Shown: positions 13,801-23,700, counted from the first letter of the stretch. The stretch is DNA of 60,000 bases from Membranipora membranacea (GCA_914767715.1 OU612075.1:5768001-5828000), one strand, 5' to 3'. Numbers and translations are program-made. The notes: generated from the letters alone by a model not told the origin.

Positions 13801-16800
13801 TCACACTTTTGACAACCATGTCCTGAAATTTATTCTCATGACTTACCTGGCAATGAAATTTAGTCAATTTTAATCCATTGCGTGATATTTTGAATGCTAC
13901 ACAGATATGTGTTTAAAACGTTGCTAGTGTGATTCAGCATGATCTTCAATTATCTTTTGCCAATAGTTAATAGTTACTAGTGTAACATATAACTTGTGCA
14001 GCTGGATATTGAGAGTTATCTTGTCATTGATGTTGGGAAGGCAACTACTTCCTCTTCATTTTCATACATTTATTTGTAATTGAAAACCTGTAATATATGT
14101 GATTAATAATTAACCTTGCCATTCCAAAAGTATGATCCCGCGAACCGGATTTGAACCATCGACCTAAGGATGTCTATTATATACCATTACAGTCCTCCGC
14201 TCTACCAACTGAGCTATAGCGTGTCAGCCGACAAACTAAAAACCGTGAGGTGGAGTTATTGAGAAAATGAAATATGTTTTGATTTGAGGATAAATAATAT
14301 ATACTCTCTTGGATGTAATCATTTTGTCATTGATGCAGCTGGGAGGACATTTTCTCAGCATGTTAATTTGAATCAAGTTTATCACCGAGTTGAGGGCTAT
14401 AAATCAAAACAATTTAATTACTGGTTTAGCGAAATTCATTGATCAATGTGTACTACCTCCTGCCTATTCTGGCTTCCCTGTGGTGTTAAAAGAGGCTCAG
14501 GTAGCGGGAAGGACACTTCAAGAAGATGCCTGACAGGATGGATTTACTGAGAAGTATTATACTATTTTTCTTTTCTTTTTTTTCATTCCGCTAAAGGACG
14601 GATAGAAAAGAATGATTGTGATAGAAAAGCATTAGAACAGCTAGATAGTCCGGGGGCTAGAGTATAAATCAAGTTGACTACTTTTTTATAGTTAGATACC
14701 ACCTCAATCCTCTGCTCATCCCACCGTGCTAATACTGCTGGTTTGTTACCAGAGAAACAGAGTTACCAGATTCATACGTGAGGGTGTGGCTGTTCAGAGA
14801 TTGATATCTCCCACATAATAAAGTTATCTAGTGAAGTCCCAGTGTGGAATTCCTTTGATTAGTTTTTTAAGGTCTCCAAAAATCAAATCCATCCATAAAT
14901 CAATAATTTTTCCTTCTGGCATTTAACCAGTTACCTGTGATGATAATTGATACATCAGTTGCCATAGCAACTGGAGCATCGGCTTTTCCAAATTTGGAAC
15001 TTTTCTCTCTCTGGCAGCTGACCCGCGATAGCTCAGTTGGTAGAGCGGAGGACTGTAACTGTATATAATAGACATCCTTAGGTCACTGGTTCAAATCCGG
15101 TTCGCGGGATCACACTTTTACCCATCTTCGCCTCATCATATATGAGGAATCAATTTGACAGCGTTGGTCAATCTTCTTTTTTGAAAATAAGTCTTGAGTG
15201 AATATGGTGGCTTGCTTAAAATTTACTTTTTATTATTCATTTGGGCAATTTTTCATGGACTTCATCACCTGATTTTTATTCTTTAGTGTCCTTGCTAAAG
15301 CGTATTCAGTAGCAGGTAATATTTTCGGAATTATCTTTACATTGATATTGAAAACACAACTCCTAATATCCTTTTGAAGATGTTTATATATTTTTATTTA
15401 GCTGTTGAGAAATGTCCTCTTGTTATCTAGCGATGCAGTTTACTCAGTAACTTTGGCATCCAGCCATAATTTTCAGCCGTTTTCAGGCATAAATCTCTGT
15501 TCTCGGCTATGGTGACTTTATGAAAAGCAATTGTTGAATCGGTCATAGAAAACCATTATGGGACAACATTTCCTTAAAGTTGGGAATGTGATGTGGCGTC
15601 ATCAAAAACACCAAGCATTACAAAATTAAATCAACTTTGCATCACTTGCTGTGAAGTCTGAAACCAATCAAATTGTTTTTGCTGTAGATGCTGAATTTCC
15701 TTATTCATAGAGAGGTAAAAAGATCTAATCCACTGCCCCTGAAACTTTAAGCCTATTTTAACAACATGATTGGCTGTGGACTACTTTATGTAGCAATGAT
15801 CAAGTTGCAGTGTTGTACATTGATTTGTTTTTTCTTCCATAGATTTAGCGACTGGACGAGTGTATCCCGGGCTATACCTATCAGTAAATACTCGCAGATA
15901 GCCATAGAGAAGTCTGCTATGGCAGCTCTTACTAAGCTCTGTGGTGAGGTGAAGAATTTTGAAATCTCTATCGGCTGTTTGGGTAAGAAAATTTAGATAT
16001 TCTAGCATGATTTTTAGTACATGTAAAATGTAAATGCCCAGATCAGTTTAAAATATAAATTGAAGCTCCCAAATCATTTAAAAAATCAACTAAATAAAAC
16101 AGTTTTTTCATCGATTTGAAGGTGAATAAAGATGATCTTGGTTTGTGGTTTCTCTAGAAGATTTACTGATCTTTTCATGTGTCCTTAGTTACGGCTTTTC
16201 TGATAGATTGGTAGATCAAACCCACACTAGCTGTACACAAAACAAACATGAGTAACATGTTCAATGTGATGTAGATAGTTGAAAATATGTTTGATCATAT
16301 CAAATAAGATTTTTAATATATGTTCTGTATAATTTCAGGTCTCTCAGCTGGAAAATTTGAAGATATCGAAGGGAAAAGTCTGTCACATTTTTTCCAAGCT
16401 GGTAAGACTGTCGACCCGTTCGAGCTATCTACCGCATCAAAACCAGCCACAGAACCCTCCACATCAACAATCAAACCTCCGTCCTCATTGGCTAACCAGC
16501 CAGACAACCAACCGAGCATGATATGGTTCACTGCAAGCAAGCAGGCCAGTGTCGACCCTTTTGACATATTGGACGAACAAGAGATTTTGCCGACCAATGA
16601 GCAGTTTGAAGGATGCTGTAAAGGCATCTGATGTTATGAACCAAACTAGTCTAAAGTGGTTTGCTACAACTGCCAACACCGCTGACCCTTTTGAAAGCAT
16701 CAATGATGCCAAATCGTCTACTTTGACCTCATCGGAACCCCATACCAATAAGATACTACTAGGGCCGGACAAGGGCCAATCAAAAATAAACTGGTTTGCA

Positions 16801-18817
16801 ACATCTGGCGACAATGTAGATCCGTTTAGGCATAGTGACCAAGTGAGGACCAGTGTATCTAAACGACATTATACGCAAACTGAGAATCAATATATGCAGG
16901 GTCTAGATCAGCCCAAAATGGTTTGCTTCAAAGGAGACCAGCATAGATCCTTTTGAAGCTCTCGAGAGGTCATTAAATAACAGTAAACCTAAAACACCAC
17001 ACAGAAAGATGTATTTACGATATTTACGGAAAGACGTCTCGGCAGGAAATGAGCAAAGTAACACTGGCATTTATCAGCCAGATATTATCGACATGGACGG
17101 TGATATATTAGATGTAGATTCTGATTATGACTCATGTGACTCAGAAATATTTCCTCTAAACTATAAAGAGTTGACCGGTAAGCGAAAACACACATCGGTC
17201 AGGCACAATCTTAAAGCGATTAATGGCAGGGTTCGGTCTGGGAGTAAAGTGTCAGACGTGCCAAAAATAATAATAAACTCTGCTGTCAGCTTATCAAACG
17301 AACAGAAATCTCATACCAACTCACCAAATAATACATCTGCGGAATCACAATCAAATGTGTGCCAAGGTCAGAAACTTGCCAAGACAACTCCAGTAAAGAG
17401 TAGTGAAGTGTTGGATGACCTCATCGCAGTGTGGGACAATGCTACAAAATCGTCAGCAGCAAACACACCTCATAAAGTAGTTAAATCTGAAAACTCGGAG
17501 GCAGATAATCAAGATGTCTGCAAACAAGATGATGATGAGGACAGTATTTCAGTTTTCCATGCTGTTCAACAAGAAGAGAGACTCCACCAGGACTCGACTG
17601 ACTCTCAGGACAATTGGCTCTTAGGATACACGAAGGTGTACGATGTTGATAAAGCAGGTGATCCAACCACGAGTTTCAAGGGTGTGCTTGATAAAGAAAA
17701 TCAGTCCCTTTCAATCTCTCAGAACACTAACCGCATAAAGCGTAAATCCGATTCACTCGATGATGAGCAAATCTACCAAACTACAAATGGAAAGAAGCCA
17801 CGCTACCATCAGCCCAATAGCAGTCAGACAGTCTCCCATCTCCGCCATCCAGATGCTAGCGAGTTGAAAGCGATGGGTTTAGATTGCAGCTACACATTAA
17901 CCCATGCCGATCTGTGTCAGTCTTCTACGCTTGAGGCAGCGTCAGCGGTGGGCATGAAACCTCCCGAGTCGACAGAAGACAATGATGATGATGATGATGA
18001 CATATGTGTTGTTTGGCAGTCCCAAACGCCAGGTATGTAACATTTGAAGATAAGATGAGTTTTATTTTTAAAACCCTCTACAGAACAAAATTTGAGAAAT
18101 TGTTGAATTGGAGTAGTTTGTAGAAAAATCCTTGAAGAAAAATGCTCGGCAATAATGAACTAACTTTATCTATACTGTTGGCAATGTCTGCAGAATGCAA
18201 TGTAGATATAAAATAATCTAACAATAAAATACAGAAAAATATAGAAATAAATGATGAAATACCTATTGAGAAGAAAATTGGGTTATGTAAGGGGAAGAAT
18301 GGAACATGGTACACAGTAAATGAGTTGTAAAAAGATAATTTGATTTCATTCTCACCCTGTGTATGTATTTAAAATGACTCATCACTGTACTTACTCTTTA
18401 TTATATCACTTTCTCATGTTCATGAAGTATGCTTGTCAGATACTCTCTATATAGTCTACCATTCTGAATTGTATAACGGTGAATTTTGCTTGAATGACTG
18501 GTAAATTGGTGGATTTGAAAATATGTGACAGCAATGCCATGTGTACTCCATGTAAAAGGAACTTCTCTCGCTCTCATTGCTTATTAACTTTAAGTTCTAG
18601 TTGCCCATGCGGCATCATTTACTATACTGATGCTGTATTATTTATTATACTGATGCTGCATCATTCTCAATTTGAATCTTTTTTCTCTGCAGTGCCCAAG
18701 AAGATAGGCAGTATATCCAACGGCATGATCTCAGCACATAAAAAGAGTTTTGCAAAGAAAATTAGCAGCCAGAAGAGTAACATCAAATCAATAACCGACT
18801 TCTTCAAGGTGAAATAG
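1725..18817 (+). CDS. POLH: DNA polymerase eta-like gene (POLH), 11-exon model
   Basis: Y-family translesion DNA polymerase that copies past UV and other lesions at stalled forks in the nucleus. Exons: 1725-1848 (tentative), 5284-5408, 7582-7707, 8952-9161, 9555-9727, 10172-10363, 11462-11617, 12177-12280, 15843-15982, 16339-18032, 18693-18817. All junctions are GT..AG and join in phase. The catalytic core is recognisable by LIDMDCFYVQVEQR (first metal-binding Asp), GGGIIAVGYEAR, SIDEAYIDL (Asp-Glu pair), GFHCSAGISHNK, the HhH region around FGGKLG, and the little-finger GCSKNFRGK block. The last exon ends in a PIP-like box, IKSITDFFKVK, in the same place as the human C-terminal box. The tail is expanded to about 1030 residues in total, against roughly 710 in human. 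Removing one base at each of two points in the tail exon is needed for an open frame. I see no UBZ finger. An ATTAAA at 18971 is a possible poly(A) signal. Confidence 0.93.
2188..2491. mobile_element. palindromic MITE in POLH intron 1
   Basis: The terminal inverted repeats are TTAGGCAAGAAGCAGC (2188) and GCTGCTTCTGGCCTAA (to 2491). The inverted pairing extends through most of the element, including CTGTAAAATTCACCGGG against CCCGGTGAATTTTACAG around a short centre. It has no coding capacity. Confidence 0.75.
5018..5097. mobile_element. short MITE, CCTGTCYTGAC family
   Basis: The ends AGCCTGTCCTGAC and GTGTCAAAACAGGCT are imperfect inverted repeats around a short G/T- then C-rich centre. The same terminal motif recurs at 22911, 29802, 36597 and about 59660. 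Confidence 0.5.
5284..5408 (+). CDS. POLH: POLH exon: palm start, first catalytic Asp
   Basis: The acceptor is ttttacag and the donor gtatgt. The exon encodes GWQERIVALIDMDCFYVQ and continues to NDWKG. DMDCF holds the first metal-binding Asp of Y-family motif I. Most of the overlapping longer open frame is out of register with this conserved reading. Confidence 0.93.
6453..6503. repeat. 17-bp tandem repeat, three copies
   Basis: The unit GACCCTGTTTCAAACCC is repeated three times without interruption in POLH intron 1. Confidence 0.9.
6838..7570. repeat. imperfect intronic direct duplication
   Basis: Two blocks in the first large intron resemble each other: about 6838-6910 with 7357-7432, and 7167-7290 with 7450-7570 (shared GAGATGTGGG, CCTTGTGATGTAAGAAGGG, ATCATCGATATCA). 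The second block runs up to the acceptor of the 7582 exon. The first has about 230 extra bases between its halves. Confidence 0.6.
7582..7707 (+). CDS. POLH: POLH exon: GGGIIAVGYEAR block
   Basis: The exon lies between gtttgttttag and gtaggt. It encodes the conserved fingers block GGGIIAVGYEARARGVSR followed by GDDAKSVCPDI. Phase 1 in and out. Confidence 0.95.
7741..7890 (+). repeat. dispersed repeat, copy A
   Basis: The block shares CATGTGTATCTCTGATC, CCTAATTAGT, TTGAACT and TTGTGATSGTACTCATGCTA in order with 19352-19495. This is an old interspersed repeat in the same orientation with no recognisable termini. Confidence 0.6.
7905..8035. repeat. TATAGATA microsatellite
   Basis: The stretch is an array of AGTATATAGATATAT-type units. 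It fully explains the repetitive Ile-Tyr-Ser open frame read from the other strand. Confidence 0.93.
8286..8639 (-). pseudogene. possible transposase fragment in POLH intron
   Basis: A 117-codon open frame on the reverse strand contains IDEVVVKY, then PKRILKTWPIKAGSKF. The order acidic pair / Lys-Tyr / Lys-Pro-Ile-Lys-x-Gly-x-Lys is loosely like PiggyBac-type transposases. No conserved downstream catalytic region or element ends were found, so this may be a degraded remnant or chance. Confidence 0.25.
8952..9161 (+). CDS. POLH: POLH exon: SIDEAY catalytic motif
   Basis: The exon encodes GKADLTKYREAGAEVISV and then CIVERASIDEAYIDLT. The Asp-Glu pair of the active site is intact. Acceptor ctcttag, donor gtataa (weak, but the phase is correct). 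Confidence 0.95.
9555..9727 (+). CDS. POLH: POLH exon: palm, GFHCSAGISHNK
   Basis: The acceptor is tctctcag and the donor gtctgt. It ends with the hallmark CSAGISHNK, at the same place as in vertebrate POLH. The preceding segment (DDRGGSVRDWLDFISS) is a variable insert in this family. Confidence 0.94.
10172..10363 (+). CDS. POLH: POLH exon: thumb / helix-hairpin region
   Basis: The exon starts VLSKLACGLHKPQKQT and runs through GSVPDLFTSLPI and VRHFGGKLG. The whole 64-codon exon is open and matches the thumb of POLH. Donor gtgagt. Confidence 0.94.
11462..11617 (+). CDS. POLH: POLH exon: little-finger start
   Basis: The exon encodes ELSAQYGEKTGAYIFELC, RGHDPELV and GCSKNFRGK, the conserved entry to the little finger. 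Acceptor actttag, donor gtaaga. Confidence 0.94.
12177..12280 (+). CDS. POLH: POLH exon: little finger
   Basis: The exon encodes AQYWLKQLSSEMEERL followed by KDRDQNNRFAKSL and MSVR, as in the family (ELEERLTKDR-like). The donor gtatgt begins the 3.56-kb intron that holds the tRNA-Tyr sequences. Confidence 0.92.
12993..13079 (-). pseudogene. tRNA-Tyr-like pseudogene (intron-bearing)
   Basis: The reverse strand shows the tRNA-Tyr body, anticodon GTA and a short intron after position 37. The acceptor stem (CCCGCCC against TCGGGGG) has three mismatches, and the T-stem lacks one base compared with the intact copy at 15022. Probably not functional. Confidence 0.75.
13477..13800 (+). pseudogene. 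tRNA-Tyr split by an A-tailed insertion
   Basis: The 5' half (13477-13507: acceptor strand, D-arm, start of anticodon stem GGAGGA) and the 3' half (13751-13800: end of intron, ATCCTTAGGTC, T-arm, acceptor strand) match the tRNA-Tyr copies nearby. Between them lie 243 bases of other sequence. The seven bases that would carry the anticodon loop (CTGTAAT in the neighbours) are missing at the junction. Confidence 0.78.
13508..13750 (+). mobile_element. 243-bp A-tailed insertion in tRNA-Tyr
   Basis: The sequence is foreign to the tRNA and ends in an A-rich run (13733-13750), as expected for a retrotransposed SINE or processed RNA. It has no obvious coding content. Clear target-site duplication is not seen; a small deletion of the target seems to have accompanied insertion. 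Confidence 0.55.
14136..14223 (-). pseudogene. tRNA-Tyr-like copy with damaged stems
   Basis: On the reverse strand this has anticodon GTA and the intron TGGTATATAATAGAC, with the same body as the intact copy. The acceptor strands CACGCTA and TCGCGGG have two mismatches, and the T-stem has one. Likely a decayed copy, though weak function cannot be excluded. Confidence 0.7.
15022..15109 (+). tRNA. tRNA-Tyr (GTA) with 15-nt intron
   Basis: The acceptor stem is perfect (CCCGCGA with TCGCGGG, discriminator A). The D-arm AGTTGGTAGA, anticodon stem GAGGA/TCCTT, anticodon GTA at 15055-15057 and a sound T-arm (ACTGG-TTCAAAT-CCGGT) are all present. A 15-base intron (15059-15073) follows position 37, the canonical site of tRNA-Tyr introns. 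It lies within intron 7 of POLH, same strand, with its own internal Pol III promoter boxes. Confidence 0.92.
15843..15982 (+). CDS. POLH: POLH exon: end of little finger
   Basis: The exon encodes FSDWTSVSRAIPISKYS and continues to CGEVKNFEISIGCLG. This aligns in kind with the last strands of the little finger (cysteine/alanine-rich helix, then a hydrophobic strand). Acceptor ttccatag, donor gtaaga. Confidence 0.88.
16339..18032 (+). CDS. POLH: POLH tail exon with PIP-like repeats, two frame breaks
   Basis: The exon opens with GLSAGKFEDIEG and SLSHFFQAGK, matching the internal PIP/REV1-interacting box of vertebrate POLH. Five units follow, each an aromatic pair then seven or so residues then DPF: HFF..DPF, WFT..DPF, WFA..DPF three times. 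The DPF codons lie at 16413, 16554, 16684, 16819 and 16946. The frame is lost between 16557 and 16628 (a T4 run lies at 16585-16588) and near 16915-16925 (A4 run). Each break is worth +1 base, and correcting both makes the exon length agree with its flanking phases. The rest is polar and low-complexity, with a KRKSDSL/KKPR basic patch and an acidic run followed by ICVVW, a likely SUMO-interacting motif. Confidence 0.85.
18693..18817 (+). CDS. POLH: POLH last exon: basic patch and PIP box
   Basis: The acceptor is ttctctgcag and phase 1 joins the tail exon. It encodes a Lys-rich segment (PKKIGS..HKKSFAKKI), probably a nuclear localisation signal, and ends IKSITDFFKVK-stop. The family's extreme C-terminal PIP box (I at position 4, FF at 7-8) lies in the same place. 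Confidence 0.92.
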
Positions 18818-18970
18818 TTGACTACCGGGCAACTTGACAGAACTGACTTTTTTCTAACACTATTATCGCAGAAATGAAGACAATCTCAACTGCTGCAGCG
18901 CCTTACCCAGTTTTTTTAACTGAGTCAGTTTGCGAGGCTTAATGCAACCCTGAACTACCTAGCGTATAAC

Positions 18971-18976
18971 ATTAAA
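18971..18976 (+). terminator. possible POLH poly(A) signal ATTAAA
   Basis: The hexamer lies about 155 bases after the POLH stop codon and is the first poly(A)-signal variant I see downstream. Confidence 0.35.
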
Positions 18977-19351
18977 AGCCTGACTTCGCTATATGGACCA
19001 TAAGGCCTTTTCTTCTAATGAATGACTTTCACCATATGGATCATAAGGTCTCTACTTCTAATGAATGTCTTAGATTTCACACATATATTCTCATATATAT
19101 TTTGCAATCTCACACTACCATTTTAACCTCATTATTTTTGTACATATCTTCACAGATGTTATTTCTTAATTCATCGCTACATTTTTGTAAAATTTGCTGA
19201 ATTTTATCTCATTACAATTCTCAGTGATCATAATGAACGATGATGATCGAAGTCTTGTCTGGCCATGAGTTAAGAGGAGGCAGAGAGAAAGACTACCTCT
19301 GTGTATAATTTTAACCTTGTTACATTGCTACCACACTAGCACTGAGACTAC

Positions 19352-19495
19352 GCTTTTATCATGTGTATCTCTGATCGTTAGAGTCAATTTAGAACGAGTA
19401 CCTTCTTTGTACCCGCCCCTAATTAGTGAAATTGAACTTGGGCCGTCACATCAAATTCTTTGTGATCGTACTCATGCTATGTGGATTAAGTCACT
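19352..19495 (+). repeat. dispersed repeat, copy B
   Basis: Counterpart of 7741-7890 (same orientation and order of shared blocks). Confidence 0.6.
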
Positions 19496-20541
19496 TTTGT
19501 CAGGATGGATATGCCCAAAGATACAAAAGGATAGACCATATTGCAAATCTAATCTCATTGCTTGCAATCTAGAAATCAGTTAAACAATCAGTTATATGCA
19601 TAATATTTTTAACGATTCATCTGTTGTCTGCAAATACATAAAGACATATATATGTAAATATCATTTGAATAGCCTGCATCTCGATACATAAAATTACCAG
19701 GAAGGGTGGGTACACCACCTTCCCTTGTCTCATCTGACCAATGTTAACTTGTTACATGAATGGGAGTTATCTATCCACACATGAAGAGAGCACGACTCAT
19801 CTCTGTGTGGTGAGGCTGGGTAATAAGAGCAGCCTTTGATACATGTGTACAGTGGTGTTGTGTCTGTAGAATGAAATATTTGTGTGGTGATTTTAACAAA
19901 CTCAGGATTCACCATGAACCCAAGCTACCCATTGATAATTCTGCATAACTATGTGGTCTAAATCAAAGCTCTCATTGATTGTTATTAGTAGTGAGTGATG
20001 ACTAAAAATAGAAATACTAAAATAGAAGTAGTACTGAATTAGAATTAGATTCTTCTCTTAGAATGGAAATGGTATCATAGCGTTATACTGTTAGGACACT
20101 AAACACAGGGACCCATCTGACTGTTATCTGATTGGCTGTCCCTAGTAGCATGAATAATTAGCCTGAAAAATTGTCTTGTTTACAAAATTGCAAACAGTAA
20201 TTATACCCCTACAGTGTCGATGATTAGGGCATTTCTAGATTGCTACTAGGGACTGGCTATTTTTGCAAGCCCTTTGTTTTGCAAAAGAAAGCTAATAATG
20301 CTATTCCAGATATGGAATTCAATGGCTAAGGCATATAATCTGTCTGCCAAACAGATGTCTCAATAATAATGTGATCCAATACATATAAATATAAATGATC
20401 AGGAGTCTTTAATGATATCGAGTCTCGCTGGCGTCAGAACTCCAGATTCGATGGATGCTGGTAGTATATATCGCACAGACAATTCCGATAAGATGATAAC
20501 TCTGATTATTGTCAGCTCAGCGGTATCCATTGCAAACTGTG

Positions 20542-20547
20542 TTTATT
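20542..20547 (-). terminator. poly(A) signal AATAAA of TRIM-like gene
   Basis: AATAAA on the reverse strand, about 30 bases beyond the stop codon at 20573-20575. Confidence 0.65.
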
Positions 20548-20572
20548 GTCAGCAGCATTCTTTTGTTTCCTC

Positions 20573-20715
20573 TTATTTTATGTTGAAGAGCATTACGCCT
20601 GTCTGGCTACCAGCTAAGACCATTATTCCATTTCTAACAGCGATGTCAAGAATCCATTCTTTATTATCAACAGACTCCTTCATCTTCTCATGTGTCAGCT
20701 CACCTATCTTCTTAC
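20573..20715 (-). CDS. TRIM-like gene, last propeller exon
   Basis: The exon starts after ttctgcag and joins the previous exon in phase 1 (SPEG-KKIGELTH). It ends GSQTGVMLFNIK-stop, a final propeller strand. Confidence 0.88.
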
Positions 20716-23700
20716 CTGCAGAATAACAACGAAAATTTATAAATAGAGGTTCTGAAAATAATGAGAATTGCTGCTCATGATCCAACATGGGAGTTTAAAG
20801 TATTCAAGTCCACTCAACTCGAATATTAATTGCACAAAATATAAAATGCATCATATCCAAGTACTATAGTTAAATTATATTGCATGGCACAAAATTGGAA
20901 TAAGTATTCAATCAACTAATCCAGCTAATTTACTGTAATAACCAGAATTCTATGTAATCACTCACCTTCTGGTGAGATGATGTAGATATTAGGTGAGGTG
21001 GCGCTTGTCACATAGATAAAGCCTGACTCATCTCTGTATATTCCTGTAGCACATGGCAGGTTTGAACACACCCACAATCGGACTGGTGATGGTGATAGAG
21101 CATACTTATACAGCTTGCCTTCCTGCATATCTGTTACAAGTACAGCATCAGAGGTGAGGTGAACTCCATACAGTCTCTGTAAATCTGTCAGAGGGATGCT
21201 GAATTGGTGTGTATCATTGGTGGATGAGAAGACCATCAGTGTTTTATTGACATAGTCAATGCTAGCTAAGTAGTCCTTATTTGCTGACAGGTGTGTGATT
21301 TTGTTCGCATTGTCTGTCTCCTCACTGTCAAGGACTGTTTGTGTCGGATTATCAATCGTGCCGAGAAAGGTGAGGTAGCTTTTTCCGCTTGATGATGTGG
21401 CCTGACTGTACAGCTTTTCACCGACTGCTACTGATGAATGCACCGATCTCACATCAGGAAAGCTCAATGTCCTATCTAGTTTTAAGTCACCAGCTTGTCG
21501 TATTTCCATTTGTTTGTTCATAGCACACAGTATGCTGTCATCATCAGTCCAGCTGACTCCATAGCACGCCTGAGCGGTTTTCTCTGTCTTCACATGTTCT
21601 AAAGCGGTGGGTGGAAATTCTAATTTTGCATTGACATTCAATGTGCGGATACCTGTTGGTAAAAAGTATGGTTTGAAAAACATATACATAATAATGATAA
21701 CAAAAAGTATTTATATAAATACCCTGTTATGGATATCACATCATTGAAGTCAAACAAAATGATTTGGATAATTTGGAAATCTTAAAAATTCCCTTGGAAT
21801 TAAAGCAGAAATGACAAGTGCAGAGTCACCATATATCATTTTAAAGGGTTCGGAAAGTTTTACAAGCCCGTATGTTCTGATGCTGACAAATTCTCTGAAT
21901 TTTTGCGAATTCTTTCAAAAATTGAGTTTTTATTTCAAAGTTTTCCCTCAACCATAGGCTCCAAGTATGCAGTGGAGGCAGTAAGCTTAGAAATGAAATC
22001 CAAACTCAAGTGATCTAGTATTATAAGGCACTTCTAAAAGATAAATCTCTTTTTTTGTTGCGCCTTCCTCATTCCCTTATCTCCTAGGCTCTTTTGCTGC
22101 TGCTTTCAGCAAGGGAGATAAACCCTGGGAAGACTCCCTCATGACCCCACAATTTTTTTGAAAATCCCAATTCAAATCATTTTTGGCAGTTATACTGCAC
22201 ATTAATTCCCTGCATTGCTACACACAGTATTAGAAGCATTCTATCTGCTTTAAAAGGGAAATTTAAAGAAATTTAAAATAGAATGGGAGTTTAGACTTTT
22301 TTATTTGCTAATGTACCAGAAAATAAACACAAAGGTGAATTAACATAGGAACCGATTGGCAACATAACTTACCTGTGTGTAGGTAGGGTGTCCTCAAGGT
22401 TAACTCTGTCTCATAATCTTTGCTGCTGTTTGTCTGTTCAAGTTTTCTGGATACCTCATCAAACTCCTCCAGTAACTGTGTGTCTGCTCGTCTGTCTGCC
22501 AGGTGAGTACCATAGATATACAAGTCATCTAGGACAGTGGTGTTCAGTAGAGTCTCATCAGAAAACTGTTCCACTTCATCAGTAGATCTATCAATGTGTT
22601 CTCTGAGCTCTCTCTTCAAGTCTTCTGACTCATGTCTGATTTGTTGAATCTGCAAAATGTAATAATAAGCATGGCTAGAATAAAATAGATCTAGACGTAC
22701 AACATAATGAATGTTGAGCACCGACATTAATCAGGGTAAGTTACCAGCAGCCGAATGGCAAGATTGCTCTTACTATCATGTCTTCTATTTTATTTGAGCA
22801 TGAATACATAAAAAATGGTCTTTGAATAAAGCGTCTTGAGTATAAGATGTATATTTTGTATGTTGTGAAGATTTGGCAATTCTCTTTCGAAACAGAAATC
22901 ACAAGGAAAATTAGCCTGTCTTGACAAGCTCTGTTTGGTGAGGGTGGTTGGAGGAAACAAAGCTTGTCAACTCTTGCATGCTCGACTGTCGATCAGTTTT
23001 GATGAAGGGTTGTCCTCTCACGAGATCGGGTTGATAACTTAAATAACACTAATCTATTTGTAAAGGAAAACGGAGTTATCGTCCCGAATGGACAACTCCG
23101 CTTTCATATAGAAATTGATTGGTGTGATCCAGATGATATCTACCCGATCTCATGAAGGGACAACCCTTCATCGAAACTGCTCAACAGTCCAGCATGCAAG
23201 CTTTGTTCACCCTCCCCTCCCCCACCGAAAAAACCTTGTCAAGACAGGCTAAAGGAAAATATGCTTATGGCAAATACAAAGACACATTACCAGATCATCA
23301 GCCATTATGTCTATAGTGTGATTGATTGACTCCACATGATCTTCTAGATCACCGAGTCGTTTCCATGTAGATTTTACTGAACTTCTACATCTCTTAATCT
23401 TATCATAGATACTCTGTGATAGGGTCCTCAGCTTATCTCTCAAGTCATCAGTAAACTTCCTCAGTGGAATTATCTCATGATGTTCACCTGCATTAATAGA
23501 TTTTATGGTTAAATATTAAAGCAACAAATCTCATGATGTTGCCTACATTGGTAGTTTTAGGTTATATATTTTTATGCATTCCATATAAATTTACCTGCAC
23601 CCTGTTTAAAAAATGTACCTCTGAGTGAACGATCAAACTATTGGGTGTTCCAAAAAAGACTGTTTTCCCTTTGCACAGTCAACTCAGTGAGAGAAAGGAT

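Larger units (their letters stand above)
18818..20541. other. convergent intergenic region
   Basis: The region separates the 3' ends of POLH and the TRIM-like gene. It contains the dispersed repeat copy at 19352-19495; no gene is seen. Confidence 0.6.

Noticed and set aside
16313-16814. Reverse-strand frames of about 105 codons opposite the POLH tail
   Set aside because: The plus strand carries the conserved PIP-like reading joined by splice phases; the reverse frames are complementary shadows.
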